From Rummeliibacillus sp044763875 (GTDB lineage: Bacteria; Bacillota; Bacilli; Bacillales_A; Planococcaceae): a stretch of DNA of 64,000 nt. Position 1 is the stretch's first letter, and each line of letters opens with the position of its first letter. Positions 51,136-61,600 of the stretch are shown here, piece by piece. A program made the position numbers and the translations under genes. The notes below the pieces were generated by a model. The model did no database searches. It was not told where the DNA came from and saw only the letters and a program-made list of their open reading frames with translations. The stretch lies in NCBI RefSeq assembly GCF_044763875.1, contig NZ_JBIWGZ010000006.1, positions 1-64,000 on the forward strand, given 5' to 3'.

Positions 51136-52533
51136 TTAACCGATAGAGCCTTCCATTTCAAATTTGATCAATCTGTTCATTTCTACCGCATATTCCATTG
51201 GAAGTTCTTTTGTGAATGGTTCGATGAAGCCCATTACGATCATTTCTGTTGCTTCTTGTTCAGAAACACCACGGCTCATCAAGTAGAATAATTGTTCTTC
51301 AGACACTTTAGAAACTTTTGCTTCGTGTTCAAGAGAAATTTGATCATTCATCACTTCATTGTATGGAATTGTATCAGAAGTAGATTGGTTATCCATGATT
51401 AACGTATCACATTCAATATTTGCACGTGCATTAATTGCTTTTTTACCAAATTTCACTTGACCGCGGTATGTTACGTTACCACCGTGTTTTGAAATTGATT
51501 TAGACACGATTGTTGAAGATGTGTTTGGAGCTAAGTGAATCATTTTTGCTCCTGTATCTTGGTTTTGACCTCGGCCAGCAATAGCGATTGTTAAAGTCAT
51601 ACCACGTGCGCCTTCGCCTTTTAAGATACATGCAGGGTATTTCATTGTAAGTTTAGAACCAATATTACCATCAATCCATTCCATTGTAGCACGTTCTTCA
51701 CATGTAGCACGTTTTGTAACTAAGTTATAAACGTTATTAGCCCAGTTTTGGATTGTTGTGTAACGGCAAGAAGCATCTTTTTTGATGATGATTTCTACAA
51801 CAGCACTGTGTAGTGAGCTTGTTGTATAAACTGGTGCAGTACATCCTTCAACGTAATGTACACTTGCGCCTTCATCAACAATGATCAATGTACGTTCAAA
51901 TTGACCCATGTTTTCTGAGTTAATACGGAAGTAAGCTTGAAGTGGAGTTTCAAGTTTCACACCTTTTGGAACATAGATAAATGAACCACCAGACCATACA
52001 GCTGAGTTTAATGCTGCAAATTTGTTGTCTTGTGGAGGAATCGATTTACCAAAGTATTCTTTGAATAAATCTTCATTTTCACGAAGAGCAGAATCAGTAT
52101 CTTTAAACACAACACCTTGTGCTTCAAGTTCTTCTTTCATGTTATGGTAAACAACTTCTGATTCGTATTGCGCTGAAACACCAGCAAGGTATTTTTGTTC
52201 TGCTTCAGGAATACCTAGTTTATCGAATGTTGCTTTGATTTCTTCTGGTACTTCATCCCAAGATTTTTGAGTTGCTTCAGATGGTTTTACATAGTAAGTA
52301 ATTTCATCGAAGTTAAGTGCAGTTAAATCGCCACCCCATTGTGGCATTGGTTTTGAATAGAAAATGTCCAATGATTTTAGACGGAAATCTAACATCCATT
52401 GTGGCTCATTTTTCATTTTAGAAATTTCTTTAACGATTTCAGGAGTTAGCCCACGTTCTGTACGGAAAATGGATACGTCTTTATCATGGAAGCCGTACTC
52501 GTAATCGCCAATTTCAGGCATTTTTTTAGCCAT
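51136..52533 (-). CDS. sufB: Fe-S cluster assembly scaffold SufB
   Basis: The 465-residue protein has the SufB pattern: MPEIGDYEYGFHDKDVSIFRTERGL, VKLETPLQAYFRINSENMGQFERTLIIVDEGA, IEGCTAPVYTTSSLH with a conserved cysteine, and the C-terminal IMDNQSTSDTIPYNEV. It forms the SufBCD scaffold on which clusters are built. GGAGG lies ahead of the ATG. The last gene of the suf operon, 33 bp after sufU. Confidence 0.96.
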   Translation of the reverse strand: MAKKMPEIGDYEYGFHDKDVSIFRTERGLTPEIVKEISKMKNEPQWMLDFRLKSLDIFYSKPMPQWGGDLTALNFDEITYYVKPSEATQKSWDEVPEEIKATFDKLGIPEAEQKYLAGVSAQYESEVVYHNMKEELEAQGVVFKDTDSALRENEDLFKEYFGKSIPPQDNKFAALNSAVWSGGSFIYVPKGVKLETPLQAYFRINSENMGQFERTLIIVDEGASVHYVEGCTAPVYTTSSLHSAVVEIIIKKDASCRYTTIQNWANNVYNLVTKRATCEERATMEWIDGNIGSKLTMKYPACILKGEGARGMTLTIAIAGRGQNQDTGAKMIHLAPNTSSTIVSKSISKHGGNVTYRGQVKFGKKAINARANIECDTLIMDNQSTSDTIPYNEVMNDQISLEHEAKVSKVSEEQLFYLMSRGVSEQEATEMIVMGFIEPFTKELPMEYAVEMNRLIKFEMEGSIG

Positions 52534-52565
52534 TTTTTCTCCTCCGTTCTAGAGTGTTTAATCTA

Positions 52566-53003
52566 TTATAAGTTCGATTCTTTAATACCTTTTTCCATTG
52601 CTTTCCAAGAAAGTGTTGCACATTTAATACGTGCAGGGAATTGAGAAACACCTGAAAGTGCCTCTACATCTCCAAGGTCTAGTGAATCATCATGTTCGCG
52701 ACCCAGCATCATTTCTGAGAAGACATGTGCTAATTCAACAGCTTCTTTTGTTGTTTTACCTTTAATCTCTTGTGTCATCATAGAAGCAGATGACATGGAG
52801 ATTGAGCAGCCTTCACCTTCAAATTTTGCATCTACTACAACACCGTCTACTACCTGTAATGACAAGTGTATGCGATCCCCACACGTAGGGTTATTCATAT
52901 CGATTGAAACATTAGAATCATCAATAACACCTTTGTTACGTGGTTTTTTATAATGATCCATAATGACAGAACGATATAGTTGATCTAGTTTATTCATTGA
53001 CAT
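52566..53003 (-). CDS. sufU: SufU zinc-dependent sulfur-transfer protein
   Basis: The 145-residue protein has the SufU ligands: NPTCGD, EGEGCSISMSSASMM and RIKCATLSWKA, three cysteines plus aspartate. SufU accepts persulfide sulfur from SufS. GGAG lies 10 bp before the ATG at 53003, 11 bp inside the sufS 3' end, so they are translationally linked; earlier in-frame starts would overlap sufS further and lack a ribosome site. Confidence 0.94.
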   Translation of the reverse strand: MSMNKLDQLYRSVIMDHYKKPRNKGVIDDSNVSIDMNNPTCGDRIHLSLQVVDGVVVDAKFEGEGCSISMSSASMMTQEIKGKTTKEAVELAHVFSEMMLGREHDDSLDLGDVEALSGVSQFPARIKCATLSWKAMEKGIKESNL

Positions 53004-54222
53004 TAGCAAAATACTCCTTCGCAGTGCGCAACCCTTCAACAAGTCGATCAATATCAGCTTCAGTATTATATACGTAGAAGCTAGCACGAGCTGTCGCTGT
53101 ACATTCAAGCCATTTCATCAATGGCTGAGCACAGTGGTGTCCTGCACGAACAGCAATACCTTCCATATCTAGTATTGTTGCAACATCATGAGGATGAACG
53201 CCATCTATATTAAATGTCACAAGTCCAGAACGTTTCGTTGGATCGTGTGGACCATAGATAGATACTCCATCTATTGCGCTTAATTTCTCAATCGCGTAAC
53301 GAGATAAATTATGCTCATGTTCGATGATATTGTCCATACCAATTTCTTCTAAGAAATCAATAGCTGCACCTAAACCAATTGCTCCAGCAATATTAGGTGT
53401 GCCACCTTCAAATTTATAAGGAAGGTCAGCCCATGTTGATTCATATAAGCCGACAATACTAATCATTTCACCACCAAAATCAAGTGGTTCCATGTTTTCT
53501 AGGTGCTCTTTTTTACCATATAATACACCAATACCAGTTGGTCCACACATTTTATGTCCAGAGAAAGCTAAGAAGTCACAATCTAAATCTTGAACATCTG
53601 TTTTAAAATGTGGTACACCTTGCGCTCCATCAACTACTATAACTGCACCATGTGCATGTGCAACAGCAGCAATTTCTTTAATTGGATTCACAGTTCCTAG
53701 AACGTTAGAAGCAAATGCAATTGAAACAATTTTTGTTTGATCTGTAATTGCTTCTTTTACTTTGTCCATCGATAATGTGCCATCTGGATTCATATCAATA
53801 TATTTAAGTGTTGCATTTTTTTCCTTCGCTAATTGTTGCCACGGAATTAAGTTAGAGTGATGTTCCATGTAAGTGATGACGATTTCGTCGCCTTCGCCTA
53901 CATTTGCACGACCGAAACTTGCAGCAACCATATTTAAACTATCAGTAGTACCTCTAGTAAAAATAATTTCTTCCGTTGACTTAGCATTAATAAATTTACG
54001 AACTTTTTCACGTGCTCCTTCATAAGAATCTGTTGCACGGTTTCCTAATGTATGCACACCTCGGTGAACATTAGAGTTTTCATTTTCATAGTAATGTTTA
54101 ATAGCTTCTATAACTTGTATTGGCTTTTGCGTTGTAGCGGCACTATCAAGATACACTAGTGGATGACCATTTATTTCTTGATCTAAAATTGGGAAATAGC
54201 TTCTAATATCTGTTTTTATCAT
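52990..54222 (-). CDS. sufS: Cysteine desulfurase SufS
   Basis: The 410-residue group II cysteine desulfurase has TRGTTDSLNMVA, DGAQGVPHFKTDVQDLDCDFLAFSGHKMCGPTGIGVLYG with the PLP lysine in SGHK, and GHHCAQPL with the catalytic cysteine. It removes sulfur from cysteine. It shares one base with the sufD stop codon (TAATG). Confidence 0.95.
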   Translation of the reverse strand: MIKTDIRSYFPILDQEINGHPLVYLDSAATTQKPIQVIEAIKHYYENENSNVHRGVHTLGNRATDSYEGAREKVRKFINAKSTEEIIFTRGTTDSLNMVAASFGRANVGEGDEIVITYMEHHSNLIPWQQLAKEKNATLKYIDMNPDGTLSMDKVKEAITDQTKIVSIAFASNVLGTVNPIKEIAAVAHAHGAVIVVDGAQGVPHFKTDVQDLDCDFLAFSGHKMCGPTGIGVLYGKKEHLENMEPLDFGGEMISIVGLYESTWADLPYKFEGGTPNIAGAIGLGAAIDFLEEIGMDNIIEHEHNLSRYAIEKLSAIDGVSIYGPHDPTKRSGLVTFNIDGVHPHDVATILDMEGIAVRAGHHCAQPLMKWLECTATARASFYVYNTEADIDRLVEGLRTAKEYFANVNE

Positions 54223-55529
54223 TAGCGAACTTTCCTTTCAATGACCTCCGTCAGTTGTTTTCTAACACCTTCGATAGGTAATTTAGTAACAACTGGTGCA
54301 AGGAATCCATGGATTACTAAACGTTCTGCTTCTGCTTTAGAAATACCGCGACTCATTAAATAATACAATTGAACTGAATCAACGCGTCCTACAGAAGCAG
54401 CATGTCCTGCTGTTACATCATCTTCATCAATTAATAGAATTGGGTTGGCATCACCACGAGCATCTTTGCTTAACATAAGAACACGTGATTCTTGTACAGC
54501 ATCAGCTTTTGTAGCACCGTGTTCAATTTTACCAATACCATTGAAAATAGCACGAGAGGAATCTTTCATAACAGCATGAGTTAGAATATACCCATTTGAA
54601 GCTTTACCCCAGTGTCTAACTTCAGTTGTGAAGTTTTGACTTTGTTCTCCACGACCTACTACCACAGATTTTGCATCTGCATAAGAGCCATCGCCTTTTA
54701 AGTATGTGATATTTTCTGAAATTGTATCGCTATCATTCATCAAACCAAGAGCCCACTCAACTTTTGCATCACGGTGTAAAATACCACGACGATTTACATA
54801 AGTAGTGAAACCTTTTGCAAGAACATCAACAGCTCCAAATGTGACTTGAGCATTATCATTAACGATTACTTCTGCAATAATATTAGCTTGTCCTTTTGCT
54901 TCTTCAACAGTAGAAAGATAGTTTTCTACGTATGTGACTGAACTGTTTGTATCTGCAACAACTAATACGTGGTTGTATAATGAAGCATCTGCATTGTCAT
55001 GTAAGAAGACAGCTTGAATTGGTTCTTCTACAATAACGTTTTTAGGAATGTATACAAACACACCGCCATTTACTAATGCTGCATGTAAAGCTGTTAGTTT
55101 ATGTTGGTCTATTTTTACGCCTTCAGTCATAAAATATTTCTGAACTAGTTCGCTATGTTCACGTGCTGCAGTTAAAATATCAGTCATGATGACACCTTGT
55201 GAAGCTAATTCTTCAGAAAGTTGTAAAAAAGCTGGGGTGTTGTTGTGTTGAATATAAACATTTTGTTGACCTTCAGTATTGACAATCGCTTTTACTTCTT
55301 CTGGAAGTTCTTCTAGAGAAGCGAATGTTGTACTTTCAACTGAGTGTGTAGGAAATTCTGTGAAATTCCATTTATCAACATTTGTTTTATCTGGTTTTAC
55401 CATTGGTAGCGTTTCTACGTCCGCTAATGCACGTTCACGAAGCTCAGTCAACCAGCTAGGTTCATTGTTAGCTTCAGAGAAAGAGCGTACATCCTGAGCG
55501 GTTACTGATAATTTTGTTTCAACCGTCAT
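54222..55529 (-). CDS. sufD: Fe-S cluster assembly protein SufD
   Basis: The 435-residue paralogue of SufB has EPIQAVFLHDNADASLYNHVLVVADTNSSVTYVENYL, KDARGDANPILLIDEDDVTAGHAASVGRVDSVQLYYLMSRGI with the conserved histidine, and a C-terminal helix. It forms a complex with SufB and SufC. GGAGGA lies ahead of the ATG. 18 bp downstream of sufC. Confidence 0.95.
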   Translation of the reverse strand: MTVETKLSVTAQDVRSFSEANNEPSWLTELRERALADVETLPMVKPDKTNVDKWNFTEFPTHSVESTTFASLEELPEEVKAIVNTEGQQNVYIQHNNTPAFLQLSEELASQGVIMTDILTAAREHSELVQKYFMTEGVKIDQHKLTALHAALVNGGVFVYIPKNVIVEEPIQAVFLHDNADASLYNHVLVVADTNSSVTYVENYLSTVEEAKGQANIIAEVIVNDNAQVTFGAVDVLAKGFTTYVNRRGILHRDAKVEWALGLMNDSDTISENITYLKGDGSYADAKSVVVGRGEQSQNFTTEVRHWGKASNGYILTHAVMKDSSRAIFNGIGKIEHGATKADAVQESRVLMLSKDARGDANPILLIDEDDVTAGHAASVGRVDSVQLYYLMSRGISKAEAERLVIHGFLAPVVTKLPIEGVRKQLTEVIERKVR

Positions 55530-55547
55530 GTTTGCTCGTCCTCCTTA

Positions 55548-56330
55548 TTATGCTTCTTGTCCTGTTGTTTCTTCGTCTTCGATACCTAATTCTTTTTTAA
55601 TCCAATCGTAGCCTTCAGCTTCAAGTTTTTCTGCCAATTCGGCACCACCAGAACGAACGACTTTACCTTGCATCATAATATGAATATGATCAGGAGTGAT
55701 GTAGTTTAGTAAACGTTGGTAGTGAGTGATCATTAGGCAACCAAAGCCTTCACCACGCATAGCATTGATCCCTTTTGATACGACTTTAAGTGCATCGATA
55801 TCAAGACCAGAGTCAATTTCATCTAAGATCGCAAATTTAGGTTTTAACATCATTAATTGAAGTATTTCGTTACGTTTCTTTTCACCACCAGAAAATCCTT
55901 CGTTTAAGTAACGTTGACCCATTTCTTCTGGCATTTCCAAGAAATCCATTTTTTGATCTAATTCACGGATGAATTTCATAAGAGAAACCTCGTTACCTTC
56001 TCCGCGACGAGCATTAATAGCTGAACGTAAGAAATCTGCATTTGTAACACCAGTAATTTCTGATGGATACTGCATTGCTAGGAATAATCCAGCTTTAGCA
56101 CGTTCATCTACTTCCATTTCAAGTACATCTTCACCATCTAAAGTGATAGAACCTGAAGTAACTTCATATTTTGGGTGACCCATGATAGCTGAAGCTAAAG
56201 TAGATTTACCAGTACCATTTGGTCCCATGATTGCATGAATTTCGTTTGTATTGAGTGATAAGTTAACACCCTTTAAAATCTCTTTTCCGTCGATAGCGAC
56301 GTGAAGATCTTTAATGACTAATGTTGACAT
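55548..56330 (-). CDS. sufC: Fe-S assembly ATPase SufC
   Basis: The 260-residue ABC ATPase has GPNGTGKST (Walker A), NEGFSGGEKKRNEIL (signature with Q-loop motif), FAILDEIDSGLD (Walker B) and the later ITHYQRLLNYI (H-loop). It powers SufBCD. GGAGGTAATAGA precedes the ATG at 56330; a longer frame to 56354 is excluded. It is the first gene of the operon, order sufC-D-S-U-B as in B. subtilis. Confidence 0.96.
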   Translation of the reverse strand: MSTLVIKDLHVAIDGKEILKGVNLSLNTNEIHAIMGPNGTGKSTLASAIMGHPKYEVTSGSITLDGEDVLEMEVDERAKAGLFLAMQYPSEITGVTNADFLRSAINARRGEGNEVSLMKFIRELDQKMDFLEMPEEMGQRYLNEGFSGGEKKRNEILQLMMLKPKFAILDEIDSGLDIDALKVVSKGINAMRGEGFGCLMITHYQRLLNYITPDHIHIMMQGKVVRSGGAELAEKLEAEGYDWIKKELGIEDEETTGQEA

Positions 56331-56395
56331 TCTATTACCTCCATTTAATTTCAATGAAATGAATGCTTACCCATTTCTAATTTAATATCATTCTA

Positions 56396-56424
56396 ATTTT
56401 AGCTCAAAAAAAAGTCCTTTGCAA
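56396..56424 (-). promoter_or_regulatory. suf operon promoter
   Basis: On the minus strand TTGCAA (56419-56424), a 17-bp spacer and TAAAAT (56396-56401), about 65 bp ahead of the sufC start. An AT-rich leader follows. It is a good sigma-A match; no clear regulator site was identified. Confidence 0.75.
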
Positions 56425-57087
56425 ATCATTTGAAAATGTTTCTCAATTTAATCTTAGAATGTTGGTATATATCTATTCTGAAACCTATTAGACTCGCTAT
56501 TTCCAATGTTAATTGAAAATGGATTGATTTTCAATAAAAGGCTCGTAATTGAGAATGGATTTCACTACGGCTGACGTAATAACTAAATTTCTTTGTAAAT
56601 TAACATATCTTTATTATCAATACGATGTAATATTCTTATTTAGTCTTTAGACAAAGGGATCGCTAAGAATCAAAATTATACATAGTGTTTCATATTTCAT
56701 CGTTTAGAACCTAGATATTAATAGATTTCTTCAAAAAGCGAAAAAGCTTTTTGAAAGATTTCGTTTATAAATGGGGTTAGGTGGAACCGTTCTCACCTGA
56801 GGACAGCAAGAAAGCCTTCTTACTCACTTCGTTCGAGGGCACTGAAAAATGATTTTACCCGTAATTTTTATAGTACACATCCGCTAAACATGAAGTGGAA
56901 TCAGCTCCGCTTTCCGCGGGCGAACCGACGAGCCTCCTCGCTACGCTGCGGGGTCTCTCTGGCTCGCTTTCCCGCAGGAGTCTTCGCTGATTCCACTTCA
57001 ACAAAAATTGCATCACAAGGAGTCTCGCGGTTTTTACCCACTTCTTTTCAAAAATCAACAATCCTATTTTATAGCGCCTTGCAAAAG
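56425..57087. other. Intergenic region between suf and glt genes
   Basis: No gene was found in this 660-bp gap. It holds a hairpin CAAAAAGC/GCTTTTTG (56731-56757), a stretch CTCACCTGAGGACAGCAAGA near 56790 and the large GC-rich inverted repeat at 56891-57000. Open frames across the repeat reflect GC content only. Confidence 0.6.
56891..57000. repeat. GC-rich dispersed palindromic repeat
   Basis: Perfect 15-bp arms TGAAGTGGAATCAGC and GCTGATTCCACTTCA enclose a GC-rich region with GCTTTCCGCGGG and TTTCCCGCAGGAG and several inner stems. Base composition contrasts strongly with the surroundings. I recall similar 100-bp repeats in many Bacillales genomes; it is a REP-like or MITE-like element. 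Confidence 0.75.
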
Positions 57088-57158
57088 AAAAAGCTATCTC
57101 CATTCTATTTAAAATATCCTTATTAAAGGATGAATTTTAAACAGGAGATAGCTTTTCT
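57088..57158. terminator. Terminator after gltD
   Basis: AAAAGCTATCTCC and GGAGATAGCTTTT enclose an inner stem ATTTAAAAT...ATTTTAAAC with CCTT/AAGG, and T-runs flank both sides. It ends the glt operon and may also stop rightward transcription. Confidence 0.85.
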
Positions 57159-57170
57159 TCCTATATAATA

Positions 57171-58652
57171 CTATTGTGCTATTGCTTGTGTAAGAAGATA
57201 AGCGTTCACGCTTTCTGCTACATTTCTACCTTCGTTAATAGCCCATACAATTAAACTTTGACCACGTCTCGCGTCACCTGCTGCAAAAACACCTTCTACA
57301 TTTGTTGAATATGTTTTTCCATTGGCTTTAATTTTATTATTTGTGATTTGAACTCCAAATTGTTCAGCAACTCCATGCTCTGTACCTTCAAAACCAATTG
57401 CGACAAAGACATAATCTGCTGGCCAAACTTTTTCAGTGCCAGGTAGTTCATTAAAGTATACATAGCCTTCATCGCTAATGATTTTTTCCATTTGAATTGT
57501 GTGCAATTCTTTCACTTTTCCATAGCTATCTGCAACGATTTTCTTTGTTTGAATACAATATTCACGCGGATCACGGCCATATTTTGCATCAGCTTCTGCA
57601 TAAGCATAATCCAATTTATAAACATTTGGGTTTGTTGGCCAAGGATTATCAGTTGCACGATTTTCAGGCAGTTGTGGATGCTTCCCAAATTGGAAGACCG
57701 TTTTACAATTTTGTCGAATAGCCGTTGCCACGCAGTCAGCACCTGTATCACCGCCACCAATGACAATGACATTCTTGCCTTTCATATCCAAGAATTGACC
57801 ATCTTCAAAATTAGAATCTAGTAAACTTTTAGTTGTAGAAGTTAAATAATCCATTGCAAGAACAACACCTTTTGACTCACTCCCTTCCATACGAAGGTGG
57901 CGTTGTTTTGTAGCTCCTGTGCAAAGAATGACTGCATCAAATTGTGCTTTCAATTCATCCGCTGTTACGTCTTTACCGATTTCTGTATTTAAGACAAAGT
58001 GAATACCTTCATCTGATAGTAATTGTACACGTCTTGCTACAACTTCTTTTTCTAATTTCATATTCGGAATCCCGTAAGTGAGTAAACCACCAGCGCGGTC
58101 TGATCTTTCGTAGACTGTTACGGAATGTCCTTGCTGATTAAGTTGGTCTGCTGCTGCTAAACCTGCAGGACCAGAACCAACCACAGCTACTTTTTTTCCT
58201 GTTCGGTGTGCTGGAATACGAGGTGTAACCCAGCCATTTTCAAATCCTTTATCAATAATTGCACGCTCAATACTTTTAATTGCAACTGCAGGATCAGAAA
58301 TAGCTAAAGTACAGGAGCCTTCACACGGTGCAGGACAAACTCTTCCTGTAAATTCCGGGAAGTTATTTGTTAAAAGAAGACGATCAAGAGCTTCTTTCCA
58401 TTTCCCATGGTAGACTAAATCATTCCATTCAGGAATTACATTATGAATCGGGCAACCCGCAGCAGAACCACGAATCTCCATTCCCATATGGCAAAACGGT
58501 GTACCACAATCCATACAACGAGCACCTTGGATTTGAAGAGCTTCATCTGTCAAACGCGAAGCATATTCTTTCCAATTTTTTATACGCTCTAGTGGTGGCT
58601 GTTCCTTCCCTTTTTCTCGACTATATTCCATAAATCCAGTAGGTTTCCCCAT
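57171..58652 (-). CDS. gltB: Glutamate synthase small subunit
   Basis: The 493-residue protein has an N-terminal Fe-S part with CMDCGTPFCHMG, GCPIHN and CPAPCEGSC, an FAD loop GKKVAVVGSGPAGLAAADQL and an NADPH fold NVIVIGGGDTGADCVATAI. It feeds electrons from NADPH to the large subunit. It follows the large subunit by 14 bp and so is co-transcribed. Bacillus nomenclature calls it gltB (others gltD). Confidence 0.94.
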   Translation of the reverse strand: MGKPTGFMEYSREKGKEQPPLERIKNWKEYASRLTDEALQIQGARCMDCGTPFCHMGMEIRGSAAGCPIHNVIPEWNDLVYHGKWKEALDRLLLTNNFPEFTGRVCPAPCEGSCTLAISDPAVAIKSIERAIIDKGFENGWVTPRIPAHRTGKKVAVVGSGPAGLAAADQLNQQGHSVTVYERSDRAGGLLTYGIPNMKLEKEVVARRVQLLSDEGIHFVLNTEIGKDVTADELKAQFDAVILCTGATKQRHLRMEGSESKGVVLAMDYLTSTTKSLLDSNFEDGQFLDMKGKNVIVIGGGDTGADCVATAIRQNCKTVFQFGKHPQLPENRATDNPWPTNPNVYKLDYAYAEADAKYGRDPREYCIQTKKIVADSYGKVKELHTIQMEKIISDEGYVYFNELPGTEKVWPADYVFVAIGFEGTEHGVAEQFGVQITNNKIKANGKTYSTNVEGVFAAGDARRGQSLIVWAINEGRNVAESVNAYLLTQAIAQ

Positions 58653-58666
58653 CTAGAACCCCTCCT

Positions 58667-61600
58667 TTACTTATTGGAAAGCACTAAATCCTTTTTAGGA
58701 GAATTTGCTAAAAATGCTTTCATCGTTGCTTGGTCTTCTGATAATCCTTGTGCTTCAAATTCATTAATACGGTCTAACATTTTTTTATAATCTGTAGGAA
58801 CTACTTTAATAAAGCGGCCTACATATTGTGACCAGCTATTTAAAATTTGTTTCGCTTTTGTACTTTCTGTGTAGTGAACATGTTGTTCTAGGATTTGGTG
58901 AACAATTGCCTCATCCTCTTTAGAATGAACACCTTCGAAACCAATCATTTCTGGGTTACATTTTGCTTTAAATTCTTGAATATTTTCTGGTAATACATAA
59001 GCAATACCGCCTGACATACCAGCTCCAAAGTTTTTACCTACATCACCTAAGATAACAACACGGCCACCTGTCATATATTCACAGCCATGATCTCCGATAC
59101 CTTCAACTACTACATTTGCACCACTATTACGAACTGCAAAACGTTCTCCAGCACGCCCATTAATGTAAGCTTCACCACTTGTTGCACCATATAAGCACAC
59201 ATTCCCAGCAATAACATTCGTTTCTGCTTTTCCACGTAATGGTGAGCTAACAACGACTTTACCGCCCGATAAACCTTTTCCGAAGTAATCATTTGCATCT
59301 CCGTCAACATGCATTAACATTCCTCTTGGGATAAATGCTCCAAAGCTTTGACCGGCAGAACCCGTAAAGTTAAGTGTAATGGTATCGTCGGCAAGTCCTC
59401 TAGCTCCATAACGTTTCGAAATTTCACTTCCAACAATTGTACCAACAACGCGGTCAGTATTTTTGATTGGATAGTGTAGTGAAATTGGCTTTTCCTCAAC
59501 AATTGCTTCTTCTGCTTTGCCAAGGAGCTCACGTAAATCAAGTGACTGATCAAGTTTGTGATTTTGTTCAGCTTGTTTTGTTCTTGGCCCTTCAACTTGA
59601 TGTAAAATCGCTGTTAAATCCAATTGACCAGCTTTCCAATGTTTTTTCGCACGATTACTTACTTCTAATACATCCGTTCGTCCAACCATTTCTTCGAATG
59701 TTCTAAAGCCAAGTAGCGCCATATATTCACGTACTTCTTCTGCTACAAACATCATGAAGTTTACAACATGATCAGCTGTACCTATGAATTTTTTTCGAAG
59801 TTCAGGGTTTTGTGTAGCAATACCAACTGGACAAGTATCTAAATGGCAAGCTCTCATCATAACACAGCCAAGTACGATTAACGGAGCAGTTGCAAAGCCG
59901 AATTCTTCTGCACCAAATAGCGCTGCCATGACAACGTCTTTCCCTGTCATTAATTTACCATCCGTTTCAAGTGTTACACGATCACGAAGCCCATTTAGCA
60001 TCAATGTTTGATGAGCTTCAGATAATCCTAATTCCCAAGGAAGACCTGTGTGCTTAATACTTGTTTTTGGAGAAGCACCAGTACCACCGTCATAACCACT
60101 AATCACAATGACATCAGCTGCACCTTTCGCTACACCAGCTGCAATTGTACCTACTCCTGATTTCGAAACAAGTTTAACGCTGATTCTTGCATCTCGATTG
60201 GCATTTTTTAAATCATGAATTAATTCAGCCATGTCTTCAATTGAGTAAATATCATGATGTGGTGGTGGTGAAATTAGACCAACACCCGTTGTTGAACCAC
60301 GAACATCAGCAACCCAAGGATAAACCTTGTTACCTGGGAGTTGACCACCTTCACCCGGTTTTGCTCCTTGTGCCATTTTAATTTGTAACTCATCTGCATT
60401 GACTAAATAGTGGCTATTCACACCAAATCGACCAGAAGCAATTTGCTTAATTGAACTTCTGCGATTATCGCCATTTTCGTCAATTACATAGCGACTTGGA
60501 TGTTCTCCACCTTCACCACTATTACTTTTACCACCAATTCTATTCATCGCAATTGCTAGTGTTTCATGTGCTTCCTGACTGATTGAGCCAAAAGACATAG
60601 CACCAGTTTTAAAGCGATTGACGATAGATTCTACTGATTCTACTTCTTCTAAAGGAATCGTATGTTCAGACTTTTTAAAGGTTAATAGATTTCTTAAGAA
60701 ACCAATTTGTTCTTCATTTGCCATTTCAGCGTATTGATGATACAAACCAAAGTCTCCATTACGTGTTGCTTGTTGCAATGTGTGGATTGTTTTTGGATTG
60801 AACGCATGATGTTCACCTTTGCTACGCCACTGGAAGCTACTACCTGCTGGTAATACACGATCAATCGATATAACAGCTTCGTCATGCTTTTTCAAAGCTT
60901 CTTTTGCAATCGTTAGTAAGTCGATACCGCCTAGTTTAGATTCAGTTCCTGTAAAGTACTTTTCAATAACTTCTTTACTAATACCAACTGCTTCGAAGAT
61001 TTGAGCTCCACGATAACTTTGGACTGTTGAAATCCCCATTTTGGACATTACTTTTACAACGCCCTCTGATGTTGCCTTTACATAACGTTTGACAGCTTCT
61101 TCATAGCTATAGTTGATATGTCCATCTTCAATTGCTTTCGCCAATGTGGCAAATGCTAAATATGGATAAATCGCATCAACGCCAAAACCAATTAATGCCG
61201 CAAAGTGATGTACTTCTCTTGTTTCTCCAGTTTCAACAATGATACTCGCCTTAGTACGTTGACCCGTTTGAACAAGATGTTGATGAACGCTACTCGCCGC
61301 AAGTAAAATTGGAATCATTGGCGTATTAACACTTAAAGCTTTATCTGATAAAACTAGCAATTGAACCCCTTTTGCAATTGCTTCATCCACTTCTTTCGCG
61401 ATTCTAGCTAAATCTTTTTCCAAATCTTCTGACATCACGAGGTCTATAACTGCCATACCGAATTGATTCTGTGTTTTTAGCTTTTGGAATTGACTATTCG
61501 TCAACACAGGTGTTTCCAAAAAGATTCGATGACAATTTTCTTCGCTTGGATGTAGTAAGTCCCCTTCTGCCCCAAGAAAAGTCATCGTTGAAGTCACAAT

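Noticed and set aside
56855..57126. Two overlapping open frames of about 80 codons across the GC-rich repeat
   Set aside because: They arise from the GC-rich inverted repeat and have no ribosome site or domain.
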